Shown here: piece after piece, positions 1-12,324 of the stretch | Position numbering within the stretch: the stretch's first letter is position 1 | Layout: each line of letters starts with the position of its first letter | Assembly (NCBI GenBank): GCA_027605045.1 | Contig: JAQFWX010000001.1 | Coordinates: 3,309,825 to 3,373,824, forward strand | Direction of reading: 5' to 3' | Length of the DNA: 64,000 nt | Source of the DNA: Phallus indusiatus | Taxonomy: Eukaryota; Basidiomycota; Agaricomycetes; Phallales; Phallaceae | Position numbers and translations under genes: made by a program | The notes under the pieces: model-generated | The model's input: the letters and a program-made list of their open reading frames with translations, nothing else | Told to the model about the DNA's origin: nothing | Database searches by the model: none

Positions 1-3000
1 CTCTTTTTCCTTGTTCGTTGCATACCATGCGTTCCGTCTTTGTAGTGTCTTTTTGTGAAGTTGCTTATTTCTTCTTTCTCCATCTTGTTCCCCATCCTAT
101 CCTATCTATTATTGGCAAGTTGTATCATACATTGCATGTTATACCAGGAAAAAAAATTACAGTCGTATAATGAATTTGGATGGTGAACTAGCTGAATGTT
201 TAAACATTGCTTATCCGTCGCGCGCGTCACCTCGGGAGATCCCGGCGGTCACAACGTTTGTGCCTTAGACATCGACGACGAAAGAAGTGAATGGGAGTGA
301 ATGGGAAATCCTAGAATTTCAAAACAAAAAATAGTAGAACATTATTTCAAGTCATCGTCGCCGTATTAACGCTAGCAATTTTTTAAGGTCCGGTAAGCAC
401 ATCATGCCGAATGTCGCAGTATCCCCGAAGTTGTCCGCTGTTCGTCTGAAATAAAGAGCACCATAGTGGACGATTCAATAAAATTTGGGTTTGTTTGATT
501 TGATGGAAAGCGAGAAGAGGGGACTGTGTGGAAAAAAGGCCTTGTTGTAGCCTGTTGTTCACGATGGAGCTAAGGATGAAGTGGTACGTGAAACAGGTTC
601 TCTGATTCTCTCTCGCTCCTTTGAGTAACAGTTAATATATTGTAATCCAAGGTCAAAATTTTTCTCTCAGATACGGAAGGGAAAAAATAAGTGGAGCCAG
701 AGTGAAGGTAGAAGTGTTGGTATCTATCACGGTTTACCCCCAGCCGTAGTAAGGTGGCACTGCAGCCCGATAAAGCTGAATGAGGACGTGCCACAACGAA
801 TTAAGGCGTTATTTTAACTTCTAGCTTTATAAAAAAGACTAACCCAAAAACAGGGGATGGTGGGGATATTAATGTAGCCTTAACTCCTTGTCAGATTCCG
901 AGGCCGGTTCTTTCGATTAAATCTTCAATTAAAGGGATGGCCGTGATCAGGCATGCGGGTTAAACAGGATACGGATAAGTCGTTTTTCTATTTTCCCGTG
1001 TGAGTTCGGATTAACATCTTCGAGGCAAACGGTCTTTTTAGTTGGACCATTGACTTGAATCATCTTGTCACTTGATAAGACCCGCATTTTTTTAAAAAAA
1101 ATCACTGCACCTTGGCACGTGTTTTCGAACTTCCTTTCCAAACAAGAATAGACTGCATGCCTCAATGATTTAGGTGAATGGAATGACGTACCAGGCGCAG
1201 GCTAGTTTGGCGTTTATGAATTCGAAATCGAGATCGAGATCGCTCGTTGAAGCACTCTGGTTCCAATGATAGGAGTCAAGGAAGTCATTTCAAGACAAGG
1301 AGGGGGAACGTCTAGCTTACAGGCAAAGCTAATCCTAATGGTGCCAATATACCGGAACTTTGGGCGGTAGCCTCTTGCTGTGCTGTGTACAAATATCATA
1401 CCAAGAACCTATCAGTTCTTCATTTCACGCCAAAGCGGAGGAAATAGCGTCCCTTTTTCTTATGGCAGTGGGAATTCGTACAAGAGATCGCAGCAGGGCC
1501 CAGGACAGGTTACAATGATCTCTTTTTACGTCTGATATGCTTGGTAACCCGATATCGACCGACCTACAGGCGTTATCGTCTCGAAATCGACCGAGTCGGA
1601 GAAATAAACGGAAGGGAGAAGATCTAGGAGGAGAGATAAAAAAATTTTATCTTTTATAAATATGTTCGGACTCTCAATTGAAAGAATCGAGACGAACGTG
1701 AAAAGTAGAATACCCTTACACAAATTTCCCTTGACAAATACATGGAAATTGTTGGGTAAGTGAATCACCAGATGTCATATTTTAGAGATTTCACAAGTTT
1801 AACGAGAAAGAATCTTCTTTTGATTGTTGCGATAGCTCATTTGCTGGGATTAGTTGGTACTTCGGAAAAACTACGGAGATAAAATATATAAATTAGGTAA
1901 ACTTTATTCGTAAGCTTGCCTCAAACACTTGCTTGAAATTTTTTAGACCTCCGAATTGTTCCTATAGAGGTATATTTCTTGGTGCTGGAAGGGTTGAAGA
2001 TACTTCAAGGTACCGGTCGTTTCATCATAGCAGCGGCGGGAATGAATACACAAAAGATTTGAACAATCGTAACAAACACGTGACATTCACTTTTGCGACA
2101 TCCGGAGATTCCTTCTGTTGTCTCATTAAAAGAGTCGAACAAGCAAGTTAGTGCCTTACCTCCTTTAATACAAATATTTTGATTTTACACAACATTTAAA
2201 TCAATAAGAGCGCTTGATTCTTTCTTCCAACAAAGCATTCCGGTCCTCACCTCCGATGATGGTCAATAGATATTTAGTCGTTTGCCTTTCCAGATTACCC
2301 AAAACGCTCATTGCGATTAGCCACCTGTTGATAAAAACGCGATTTTTGAATAAATTCCTCGGACCGTTCCAATCATCTGACTGTGAAGAATATCAAAGTT
2401 TAGATAAAAGACCCCACCTTCAAGGAAAATTCGTGAAATCAGAACAACATAGGTCACATGCACAAGGTAGAGCCCATTATGTTCATTACGGAGACAACGT
2501 TTATCTGCAAAAGGAGATAGCTCTGCCAATACGGCCTATCAGAAGGCATCTCACAGGTCATACTATAACCATAAGCAACATGCTGATACGTTCGCTATCT
2601 AGTCATTGATTTCCTCGATGGCCAAGCGTGTTGAACTAAAACAAGCCTCTCTGAGAATTCATCGAATTCGACAAAACGGCTTAACTTCCTGGTTTGTCAT
2701 TGAAATAGGCTTGGTTTATTCGGACAAATTTAGTAAGCATCATCTAACTTTCCAAGAGTTTACGTGAAAAGATTTTTCTGTTTGCACGACACCCAACTCT
2801 GAGAGTACAATGGTAGAGCGGCGATTTGAGATGATGCGGGAAACCCAATGTTCGTTCTCCAAACGCAAAGTCTATATGATACTACGCAAAAGATAGCTAC
2901 AGGTACAATATATATTATATATCACAGCACATACTTGTCATCTATAAGCGAAGTTAAAACAAACCGAATTCAAAATACTAAGAGACAGAATACGGCTTCG

Positions 3001-3156
3001 AACCAAGATATGCACCCTCTTCAACGAGTAATCCCGAGTCTGTCATCTTATTCCTTTTGAGATACGTGCTAATTGCAAACGCAACCGCTCATGCTTTATG
3101 TAGGCACGTTACTTCGCAAAGTATACTTTCAAAGCAAACGATAACATGACATTACT
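1..3156. other. intergenic, no recognisable gene
   Basis: I looked in all frames for conserved motifs and for exon-like pieces bounded by GT/AG and found none I can name. Short open frames exist (for example 2214-2609 on the plus strand) but they have no start context or recognisable composition. The stretch contains poly-A and poly-T runs and a small gagatc-type repeat near 1230. It includes the 3' flank of the proteasome gene that ends at 3157. Confidence 0.5.
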
Positions 3157-4353
3157 TCAATCCTTCTTTAACTCCCTGCGGATGACAAATATTCGTTCGG
3201 CTTCATTCGGCGACTGTATTTCCTGCACATGCTTGAACGAATCAAGTCCTTGAGTCCCCCGTCCACGAGCTATGATGACAAATATTTCCAAACCATCACC
3301 GACCTACGAGAGAATCAATATGCGCGCAAGGGTCAGAGACGCGATATTCAAACCTCAATATGACGTTCAGTGGCTGACGTGAACGAATCGATGACCAGTT
3401 GGACCACATGCCGCAATGGTAAATGAGTTGGGTGAGACTTTCCTAGCACCGGTGTCTGATTCTTGAAATATATCTAGCAACGAAAATCGTGAATATAGTA
3501 ACATATGAATCGACTCTTAGCCTACCTGGTTGTCGAGGAATGGTTGAATCAGAGATTGGGCTGCCCCGGCAGCTCTACACGCTTCTCGCTCGTATGAACC
3601 CACAGGATCAAAAGAATACACGGCGCCAGTCCCTGAAAGTGAATGAGTACAAAATTCGTACACGTTCGAAAAATGCATGATAAGTGAAGAACCGGACCAG
3701 AAGGATTTTAAACCTCGAAAGTGGCGGGCGGAAAATATATCGTTTTCAAATCAGACCGACAATGACCAGGCACCGGAAATAACAAAAGATGCAAGTTCAA
3801 AGACGATAGAATATAGACTTACCATCTTCTTCAATGCCGCCCAGGATGTTGTAGACATAATATGGGAAGAAACGTTGAGCATAAAGCATTGTTTGAATCA
3901 ACCGCGCGATGGCGCGAAGCGGCATGTCTTTGGAATGAGCATGACGATACCACTAAAAAAAAACACAAAAGATACGTGTTTGTTAGAAAGAAGGGATGTC
4001 GAATATCATTTATGAAAGACATACATCAAGTCGTTGCTTGACTTTTTTAACGAACATGTTTCCGTCTGCTGCAAATCCATTGACTGCCAGAACAGCTTTG
4101 TCGGTCCTGCCACAGAAGAAAGGATTACGTGTTTGAGCAATGCTCCTTTTATTCCATTAAACACGACATGAAGAAGAACCTACAATTTGAACACTTTGGG
4201 TGCATATCTCGTCTGAATACTGAAACCTTCTGACTGTCTCGTGTCGCCAGCAATGACACTGAAGTCTGCACCAGCGATGGCAAGAATTGTACCACCATTT
4301 TCGGTGTAGGGATTAAATTGGTGCTGAACTGGGTGTTGGGAATAGTGGGACAT
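3157..4353 (-). CDS. PRE7: 20S proteasome subunit beta-6 (PRE7 / PSMB1)
   Basis: This is a structural, non-catalytic beta subunit of the 20S proteasome core and should act in cytosol and nucleus. Six exons read in frame: 4353-4184, 4106-4025, 3952-3823, 3632-3526, 3473-3354 and 3303-3157, giving 251 residues, close to the usual 240. All introns are GT-AG. The start is the ATG at 4353; a longer open frame upstream has no ATG. Family marks in order are [16 protein letters not shown] and SVIAGDTRQ near the N-terminus, RYAPKVFKL then [15 protein letters not shown], the block [38 protein letters not shown], and the C-terminal [15 protein letters not shown] followed by [10 protein letters not shown] and stop. 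As expected for beta-6, the catalytic N-terminal Thr of beta-1, -2 and -5 is absent. No lesion is seen, so this looks like a working gene, in contrast to the relics elsewhere in the window. Confidence 0.95.
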
Positions 4354-7300
4354 ATTGCACTTTCTTCGGAAAGCCAAAGTGGGGGTAGGAGAAAGAAAAC
4401 AGAGATTGGGATCGGTGCTCGTAAGTTATACTGCGTCGACGCGTCAGCTTAAACACCAAAAAGAGCCTCCGTCTAAGCGCCCGTGGAACCCGATTACACA
4501 ACCACCACCACGAGTGTCATTTTCACCGAGCTTGTTTCTCTTTCCGAGTAACCTCCGTTGAATTATTTTCGTTTCTTCTTATCGTCGAAAAAGCTTATTT
4601 TCAATTATTTTGATTATTTACGGGGCACCCTTTTATGGAGATATTTCGTCAAAATTCCACTTTTTCATGCTCTTGCACCCGGAACACTTTCACCCTTACG
4701 GATAAATCTGATGAATTAATTTTCCTCTTTATCTTGTCATAATAATACCTCCTTATTTGATAATTTTCAAGTTCCAGACTCAGGATATGATTTTAAAATC
4801 TCGCTGCTGTATATTTGGTCAACAGTTCTGTCCCTCTTTTTCTCACAGTCAGCCAGACCCAAACCGTGATCTTCATCTCTCCGGAAGCTTCCCACATTGC
4901 ACGAAAACTGAAGAAAGAAGCACCCGCGCACAAAACGATATTGGTTCCTTAATATTCATCCACGCCAATTTCTACCAACAGACGACGAAGTATTAGTTTG
5001 TAACAATAGAACAATAGATCACTACGTGTTCCAAAACCTAGTCTTCGTTGATAATTATGGAGGAGTAAAGAAGGTACTGCCTGTTTTTCATCCCGCGATT
5101 AATTTCTGCAGCTTATGCCCATAACGTTTTGACAGGTCGAGGGAAGTAGTGTTGCCTACTAACGTGTATCTCCCTCTCGTTGCTCAAATTTTCAGTTTAT
5201 GTGTGAATGCTCCGATCTAGAATTCAAATCTTGAAAACCACGTTTTTAGAATCTCATGCCGTACTGCCAAAGTATGTCTTTTTAAAGATTCTTTCTCTCG
5301 TATTATTTTCGTGGTCATAAACGTGCCCTCAGAATTAGGAGCCATCTTTTGCAATGCTGCTACTTGCACTTCTCTTCCAAGTCGGAGCGAAACGGAAATC
5401 TCGTCTTCTTTTTCGATTGACAAGGCGGGACGGAAGTCGCAGATGTAGGAATTCCTGTTGAAGTAATGGTGTACTGCTGCCTGTGACCGTTTACAGGTCC
5501 ATCGCGATAAATATATCTAACTCTCTCGCCCCACTCCCACCCTCATTCTGCACCTCCCACTCGCGTGACCCCACACGTATGATATACCCGATATTCTGAC
5601 GCCATAATATTGTTTTGCGGATCAGTCTTTCTTTTCTGAAATTCTGGTTTTGTCTAATTTTTCATACCGGTCACTTTCCTCAACTGAAAGAGCTCCCTCG
5701 GTACGCCCGTCTCCGGAATTGTCCCTGTGCCTTATCAAAATGCTCTCAATGCCAGCTATATTCGACGATATTGCTCTCCTATATTACCAACTATGAAATT
5801 TTCCAACGCAGTTCTGGGTTTAACTGAGGCGAAATCCATTACTCAGAGCCGAAGATGGTTCTAAGTTAGTGATCCTTCCCAAGTGGTGTTCCCATGTTAT
5901 TACCGCCTTACCTTATAAGTCGACATACTGTGAGATCTTAATTTCGCGCCCAAAAGCTTCCAGCTTGGACTGGCTTGTCCATCTCACAAACCTCATGTTC
6001 CTGATGTCCTACATTCCTATAAGTTCGGTTATGATCGGCTCTCGGAATGTCCCTCTTCAACTTGAACCCGGTATTGCTTCTTACTTGACATCGTGCGGTG
6101 CATGCGCAGCAGAGTATACTACGTATCACCACCCATGGCCTATCATTCTAAAATCATGGTTGATTACGTTCAGAAGGTTCTTATTTAACGGTGGAACAAG
6201 CCGAATGACACCCCAAAATGTCATTTTTTCTCTTCCCTCATCGGAACAAATTGATGATTCAGAATGTATCGGCGCCGAGGGTGCAGATTAAGTTATCCTT
6301 CTTTCTATCTTAGTTCTTGATACATGGTTCAAGTTGGAATTAAATGATTGTCATTTTTACAAGCCGTCTCTACCCGGTGTTGATTATACACGGTCTGTCA
6401 ATGGTGCTCAATGTCTTGTCAATTAGATTGTGGTGAGCAACGATATTTGCCAGACCGCTGTTTCTCGGTATAACTACTTTTTTGAACGAAGCTATGCACG
6501 AAACAACTATTGCTGGTTTAAAGTGATCCTCATTTTGCGCCCCCATTTGACAACTTCTTCACTGAAGAAGTTAAATGTTGATTTGAGCTTTTCCGTTCCA
6601 TTATACCGATCTAACACGGCGCAAGCACATCTGACAGTTTTCCCGTGTATTTCTCCGACTGGCTGAGAGCACGACGTAAGACTGACCAACAGCTAAGTAC
6701 CCGAACGAGTGGGTGAGATCCTTTGGACACATGAGTGTTAGAAGAAAAAAAAATACGGAGAAAAATTATAAAAGTATATGGATCATGTTTGAGCGATCTG
6801 TTACACGATCTGTGGGATGATTCTGAATCGTCTGGGTCAAGGAATAGTAGTTTTTTTTTCTTCTAATGTCGGATAAACTCTTATTGTACAGGACAATATT
6901 TCCTGAGACTCACACTTGAGAAATATATGGCGCTACTAGCTTCACAGCCTGTCTTCATCATGGTATATTTGGCCATTACGGAACATTTTCCGTTGCTCGC
7001 GAGGTACTTTGATTACGACGACCGGTGCTTACTCGTACTGGATGCTATCCTGTAAAAAATCTCTTCGTATTATCTTTCCGTCCTTAAACGGGGGTATGAT
7101 AAGCTGAGCTCAATTTTCAATAGATAACAAATATTTGGAAATTCAGACAGACTATTGCGAAAAAAAAAACGCGCCAGATAAGCAGTTTTGGCGCATCGAG
7201 TCCAGTTTGAAGCGGCACAGATAGTCATTTACTGCTTGGGATGGGGCGTTCTCACAATGGATAATTAAAGCCGTATAATGTAAATCAAAATATTGGCCGA

Positions 7301-8879
7301 AATACCACTTTGAGGGATAAAGTAACATCAATGAATGAAGATCATCATACATATCGGCAAAATTGAATCATGGAGCCACGAACCTTGGCATGGAGCATGG
7401 AGCATGGAGTTTTAATATGCACAGAGAGGACCTCAACATCGCCGTGGAAACAATCGCGTATTTACGACATCATTTCCCCATAGCGCAACATTAACAGCGG
7501 TGGCAGCTTGCATGGCCGAATAAAAAAAAACGAAATCAATCAGCATCCGAGCTAGTAAAATATAGATAACGTTGTTTTGGGACTTCAGTTCACGTTCAAG
7601 CTGGAGGCTTAGTCCAAAGACGCCGTCTAAATGTGACATAACGTGACAAAAGAGCGTCGGTGGAAAACCTCTAGTAGACGACAACCAGCAGTCATACTAG
7701 GTTCACGTTTAGAGCCCTTCACGACAAACGCTGTTAGGTCATCTAACTTCGCCAACGAAAAAAAAAACCGCAGACTTTAATTTCCATGCCTTTTCTTTAG
7801 TTTTTCCGAGGCGGTCCCGGTAAGCCTTTCTTGGTCAACGTTGACAACACCTGTCTGATAATGACTTGAAGTAAAATACGTTTTTGCAGTTTTATTATGC
7901 AACAATTCGTTGGGTTTCAAATTAGGTTTCATTCTCATTACAAGGAAATATCCTGGTGAACGTCGTTTCATCGCGTTTACTACCTCATAACGTTTTCTTC
8001 CTGATATCCAGTTTCGACGTTGTTGCGGACCGTAGTCTTTACATGCTTGAATAGTAGTAAGGATCACGATCTATCCTCGTTGTTGTGAGGCGGTGTTGAA
8101 TGCTCGGGCTTCAGTTCTTTTCCGTCGGGCTCAAATCATCAGGCAAGTCTTTCAGAACGCAGAACTTTGAAAAAAAAGACTTTGACTCATTCAATATTTG
8201 GGGTGTAGCTTATATTGACTTATCAGTTAACCTTTCAACCCCTTTTTTTGCATTCCTTATCAGCCGAGTATGTTTACCTACCCGTCTTCCACCTTCAACC
8301 TCGATGCCTGATTTACGGAAGCATTAATCCTCGCCGACAATCTTGTTCTTTTTCCCCGTGTACCGAGGTTCTAACAGCTCGCTTTCTTTGTGGCTATCTT
8401 GCTGATTTATCACACTGAATCATTTGTCCCGAGCTATCTACGCGATTTTGGAATGGAGATGTCTTAATGGGTTAAGTATTCAATGTCTTTCGGTTAAGTC
8501 GAAGGGTAATAGCACGAGGATCCTTTAAAATACTCCATGTATTAGGAACATATTCGGGCGAAACATACCGTGACGCCCCTCAAATGATACCGTCAAAACC
8601 TAACTGCCCATTCTCTCGCTTGACGTGACGATTGTCTCAGACGTTTCCTCAAACTCGGATTAATATTGTCAATTAACAGAATAGATAAGCCGTCAGAAAT
8701 GCGATTATCCACCGTCCAATATTCGCTGTCAGTTTTATTAGAAGGTACTGGGTGATAATAAGTGATTATTTGCGCCGCAATTTTCAAGTGACATCATTGG
8801 TCTTAGATCTAAGTAATTATGTACATGTATCGCGTTTAAATTCAACTAGACACCTATTTTAAATAAATTATTCCCTTCG
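4354..8879. other. long intergenic stretch with weak coding-like islands
   Basis: No gene could be assembled. Two short islands look coding. Around 4847-4955 (plus), after a ctcacag acceptor, there is a segment reading TVIFISPEASHIARKLKKEA. At 5217-5423 (minus) an open frame contains REVQVAALQKMAPNSEGTF but has no ATG. Neither links to further exons, so they may be chance or decayed fragments. A heptamer, catggag, is repeated three times near 7385. Otherwise I see nothing. Confidence 0.4.
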
Positions 8880-9506
8880 TTACCAAAGAGAGGACCCGTT
8901 TCCCGACGTATTGGCGGGGGCTGGAAGTACGTTTATGCTGACAATCTGGTCGTTCATACCGTCCATTTGTATGAGGTTTGAGCGACCAGGGAACGTTAGT
9001 TCCGTAGCCGTTCCGGTACAGTTGGATTGTCTGTGAGTAATGTCAAGAAAAAACTCGAGAGAAAGGCAAACATGACGACGCACGTAAAAGTTATAACCTG
9101 CGAAACGATTTGTTTAGGTAACGGGAAGTATGTCCCAGTGACAGAAAGAGAGCGTACCATAGTGCCGTTATCTGGACCTATACTAGAGATAGAGTTGTTC
9201 CAGGCCTGATTCATATCGAAGCACGTATTGAGAGGAAAGATCGTATACGTGCAGTTCATCCAATCGATGTCGTGGCATAGGTACACACCGCCAATCGTAG
9301 AGTTCTGCATAATTTTCAATACGGAATCATGAATCGGATAAATTATCATCACTAACCGCAGGCTGCTGTCCTTCAGTTTGATTAGTAGGCGTGCCAATGT
9401 CCTGAGGGCTTGACACGTTAGTGTCGAGTCGACCAGTTTGCAGGAGTGATGGGAAGGCCATTGAGGCTCCTACGAATGAAAGCGCGAGAGGAATATGATA
9501 TAACAT
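8880..9506 (-). CDS. small secreted protein, beta/gamma-crystallin-like
   Basis: Three exons (9506-9357, 9304-9158, about 9053-8880) give 156 residues. The start is the ATG at 9506 and the first residues, MLYHIPLALSFVGASMA, form a short signal peptide, so the product is probably secreted. A Ser/Thr/Asn-rich linker with N-glycosylation sites follows. Then comes VYLCHDIDWMNCTYTIFPL, WNNSISSIGPDNGT, and later TELTFPGRSNLIQMDGMND. The pattern of a short Cys-bearing strand, a 'W/FNDxISSxGPDxGT' turn and a second 'TFPG...GMND' half is what I associate with fungal beta/gamma-crystallin-like small secreted proteins. The third exon uses a CTCGAG acceptor chosen because it alone keeps frame. Function is not known; these proteins are common in fungal secretomes. 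Confidence 0.7.
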
Positions 9507-9715
9507 TTCTTTTCAGCTGTATATCGACCTAAAAACTGCATCAGAAACCTTCGTTACGAGTACCAGCGCATGAACACGTACTATCGGTGAATGGACCTAA
9601 AGACGAAGTGATAGAAAGAAATGACATCGCGTTCAATTCTAATTTATATCGTACTGAAAAGCCGTTTAGGAAGAAACGTTGAATGCCTTTTTCGTCAAGG
9701 ATGATGATGACCTTA

Positions 9716-10787
9716 CCTGGTATTTGAATATTTTGCCTTGAACGCTGAATGACGTGGGGTTCTGATCGGTGTCCACGATTGTGTGACCCGTGACAATGAA
9801 GACTTCGTGTCGCGAACAGTCTTACATGTGCTGGAGTGCTGCGTATTGATGATGATGGTCAATATTAAACGTTAATGATCGACTCTGTAAGTTCACAAGA
9901 TTAAGCTTTTAAGGCTCAGTTTTTTCAAAGTGATGATGGGTCGCGTGCTGGATAGATGAGAAGTACTTATACTCTATTTGTCTAACGATTTCTAAACAGT
10001 GTAAAAAGCGAAACTAAAATACAATCGGTTTTGATAATTACGTCGAGCTTTGGACCGCAAACTCAAAAAGTTCACTGGGTTTACCCTCACTGGGATTAAA
10101 CGCGAGCTATTCCGTTCAAATATAAACAAGGGAATGTTAACGTTCATATAATGTAATCAATGTTACCTGAGGAAGGTTACTGCTGTTAAGAGAAAGAACT
10201 TTATTCTCATGAGGAACTTTGATTCTGCGATAACGATGAACGGTCATGCAAAGCAAGAACAATGATTTGGCTTACATGAACTTGCCGGAAGCAGCAGGTA
10301 AAATCTCAAAGGCATCCCCAAACGGTATTTCTGCGTTAGCAACTAACGTTCCATTCTTTCAATACAATTAGAAAGAATTCAGCAGACAACTGGATCAACT
10401 GCTTACCTCGATAGTCCACTTGTAGCCCGTGTTGCTTGAACCAATAATTGGCAGAAAGCTGACGTTAAAGAAGTTAGGCTGAACGGATTGAATGAACCAT
10501 GGATTCTAGAAAAGCGAATGCACTAAGTTGAACAAGAAACCGGGGAGAGTAGCAATGGGATCTACGAAGAAGCTTTGGGTCGGTGGAACTACAACGTTGA
10601 CAGGTGGTGGGGGGGAGACAGGAGGAACAGGTCCCAGTACCAGAGGATCCGAAGTGAATCCACTAATGATATATAGTCCCGACAGCAATATAGGCGTTGG
10701 GTGCATCGCTAAGTCTACTTTGGTAAAGCTAAGGAAAAAGAAAGGTGCACACAGGACGGGCAGAACATAAATTGCATTTATAGGCAT
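9716..10787 (-). CDS. second secreted-type protein, multi-exon, model incomplete
   Basis: The ATG at 10787 opens MPINAIYVLPVLCAPFFFLS, a good signal peptide, followed by a Pro/Val-rich segment. Later exons are visible but not all joined. About 10474-10398 reads SANYWFKQHGLQVDY with a CTAAC branch site before its acceptor. It splices in frame to about 10330-10275, IPFGDAFEILPAASGKF, and then to about 10222-10166, PHENKVLSLNSSNLPQ. A further exon near 9820-9717 reads EVFIVTGHTIVDTDQNPTSF. I cannot connect this last exon without a gap. The gene lies directly upstream of the crystallin-like gene on the same strand, and both start with signal peptides. I do not recognise the family. Confidence 0.5.
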
Positions 10788-12324
10788 TTTGTATTGAGCC
10801 CGATCGTGTCAGGTTGCACGAATCATGAAGCGAGCAAACCTGCCAAAACATACTGACAGAAATGAACTTCCAAGTCAAGACTCATGCGGTTTCATTGTTG
10901 TACTGTCAGTTTTTTCGCCATTCCGAAACGAATGAAACGAGTCTATGAACGCGGCACAGAGTCGTTAGGTCTTCTTATATTCAATCGTCCAAAAAAACCA
11001 GTCGTATTTCGTTTTTTTGGAAGTACCGAAGTGATATGGCTGTTTGGATTTCTCCAAAATGAAAGAACGTGAAAATTTCACCATCTTTGTTCGAACCATG
11101 GAGAAACAGTCGCCGAAGATCCGTTTCGTTTCGGGATTAAACTACGCCGAAGATCTTCTGTGCTGATTGATAAACCATAATTTGTATGTCGAAAAAAAGA
11201 TGGTGCACTGTGATCAACCATACACCGACACTTCTAATAAGTAAATATCCAAAAGTTATGAGACTGGATATGTCACGTACCAAGGCCTAGGTATGACACG
11301 GCGGTGGCAGACCTCGAGGCTTCATTGATGTTTATGGTTGCTTCTCGGCTTCCCCGTCATGCATTTCGACCGTTGAACTTCATGTACCTAGATAATCGCA
11401 TGCGCAGGGTGCTTCATGTGACTCTGGATTTTCAACCAGCTTCTGAGCCTGGACCTAATAAATACCTTGAGAATAAATTCTTCCGACATGTTCTGAAGCC
11501 TTTGATTTTGAGGTCCAACAATCGAGAACTTCTAACGTATGCGATACTGTTCGCGGTCCCGAAAGCGCACATCTCGGTAAAACCACTCATCCATATTGAG
11601 CAGAAGCACCTGCCTGGCTGAGAGGCGAGATTGAAGGAAGATGTTCGTGGGTTCAAATTATCAGACGGGATCAAGACAATCGTATTGTAAGTATACGGAT
11701 TTACGTGTACTATGATACTGTGTTAGTATTACTCTATCAACTGAATCGGTCCTTTCTTGTTAAGGTTGGCATACCTGTTCACCCGCCATCTTTGTCCTTC
11801 GTATGTCCTCCTGAATTCTGATGCGTCTCGATAGCAATGCTGTTCGCAGGATATGCCCGAACATACGAGCAAAGTGGGGCTCAGTATGGTGTTTGGGGTA
11901 AAGATGTCTTCCTTATATAGGAAGCTGCCACCAGTCTTTCCGATCTTTATTTACACGGTTCGTATGTATTTTTGACCCTGTTCGTTTAAGAATGCGAAAC
12001 GTGGCATGCGGGCTTCCCCAGTTCCCTTGGAATCCCCCGCAGAGTATAGGAAACGACATAGAGATGTCGCGGCGGCTGAATCAGAGGGAGAGGAAGAGTT
12101 ATCGTTTCCAGAAAAGCGAACACTTAGAGGCACATTATTCTGGACTAGAACTTGACCGTCGACACGACTTTCATTGTAATAAATTGTATCTGCCCTATTC
12201 CCAGGCAGTGCGAGTGTGACTGTCACGTAGACCATTGAGTCATCTCTTATCGACAACCACTGCAGAACCCACACTCCGTCGTGGTCTGCATTCCAAACAA
12301 GCAAATTACGCTCGTCCCAGTTAT
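10788..12324. other. intergenic upstream of the F-box gene
   Basis: No gene assembled. At 12006-12152 on the plus strand an ATG-initiated frame reads SPAEYRKRHRDVAAAESEGE, which has the acidic, charged look of a real N-terminus, but there is no donor site before its stop, so I could not join it to the F-box gene. It may be an upstream ORF or chance. An overlapping minus frame (11951-12388) is also open and may be its shadow. Between 11300 and 11670 both strands are open without recognisable motifs. Confidence 0.4.

Noticed and set aside
3489..4022. Open frames on the plus strand (3489-3680, 3677-4015) and an out-of-phase minus frame
   Set aside because: They overlap exons of the PRE7 gene, which is supported by family motifs and in-phase introns.
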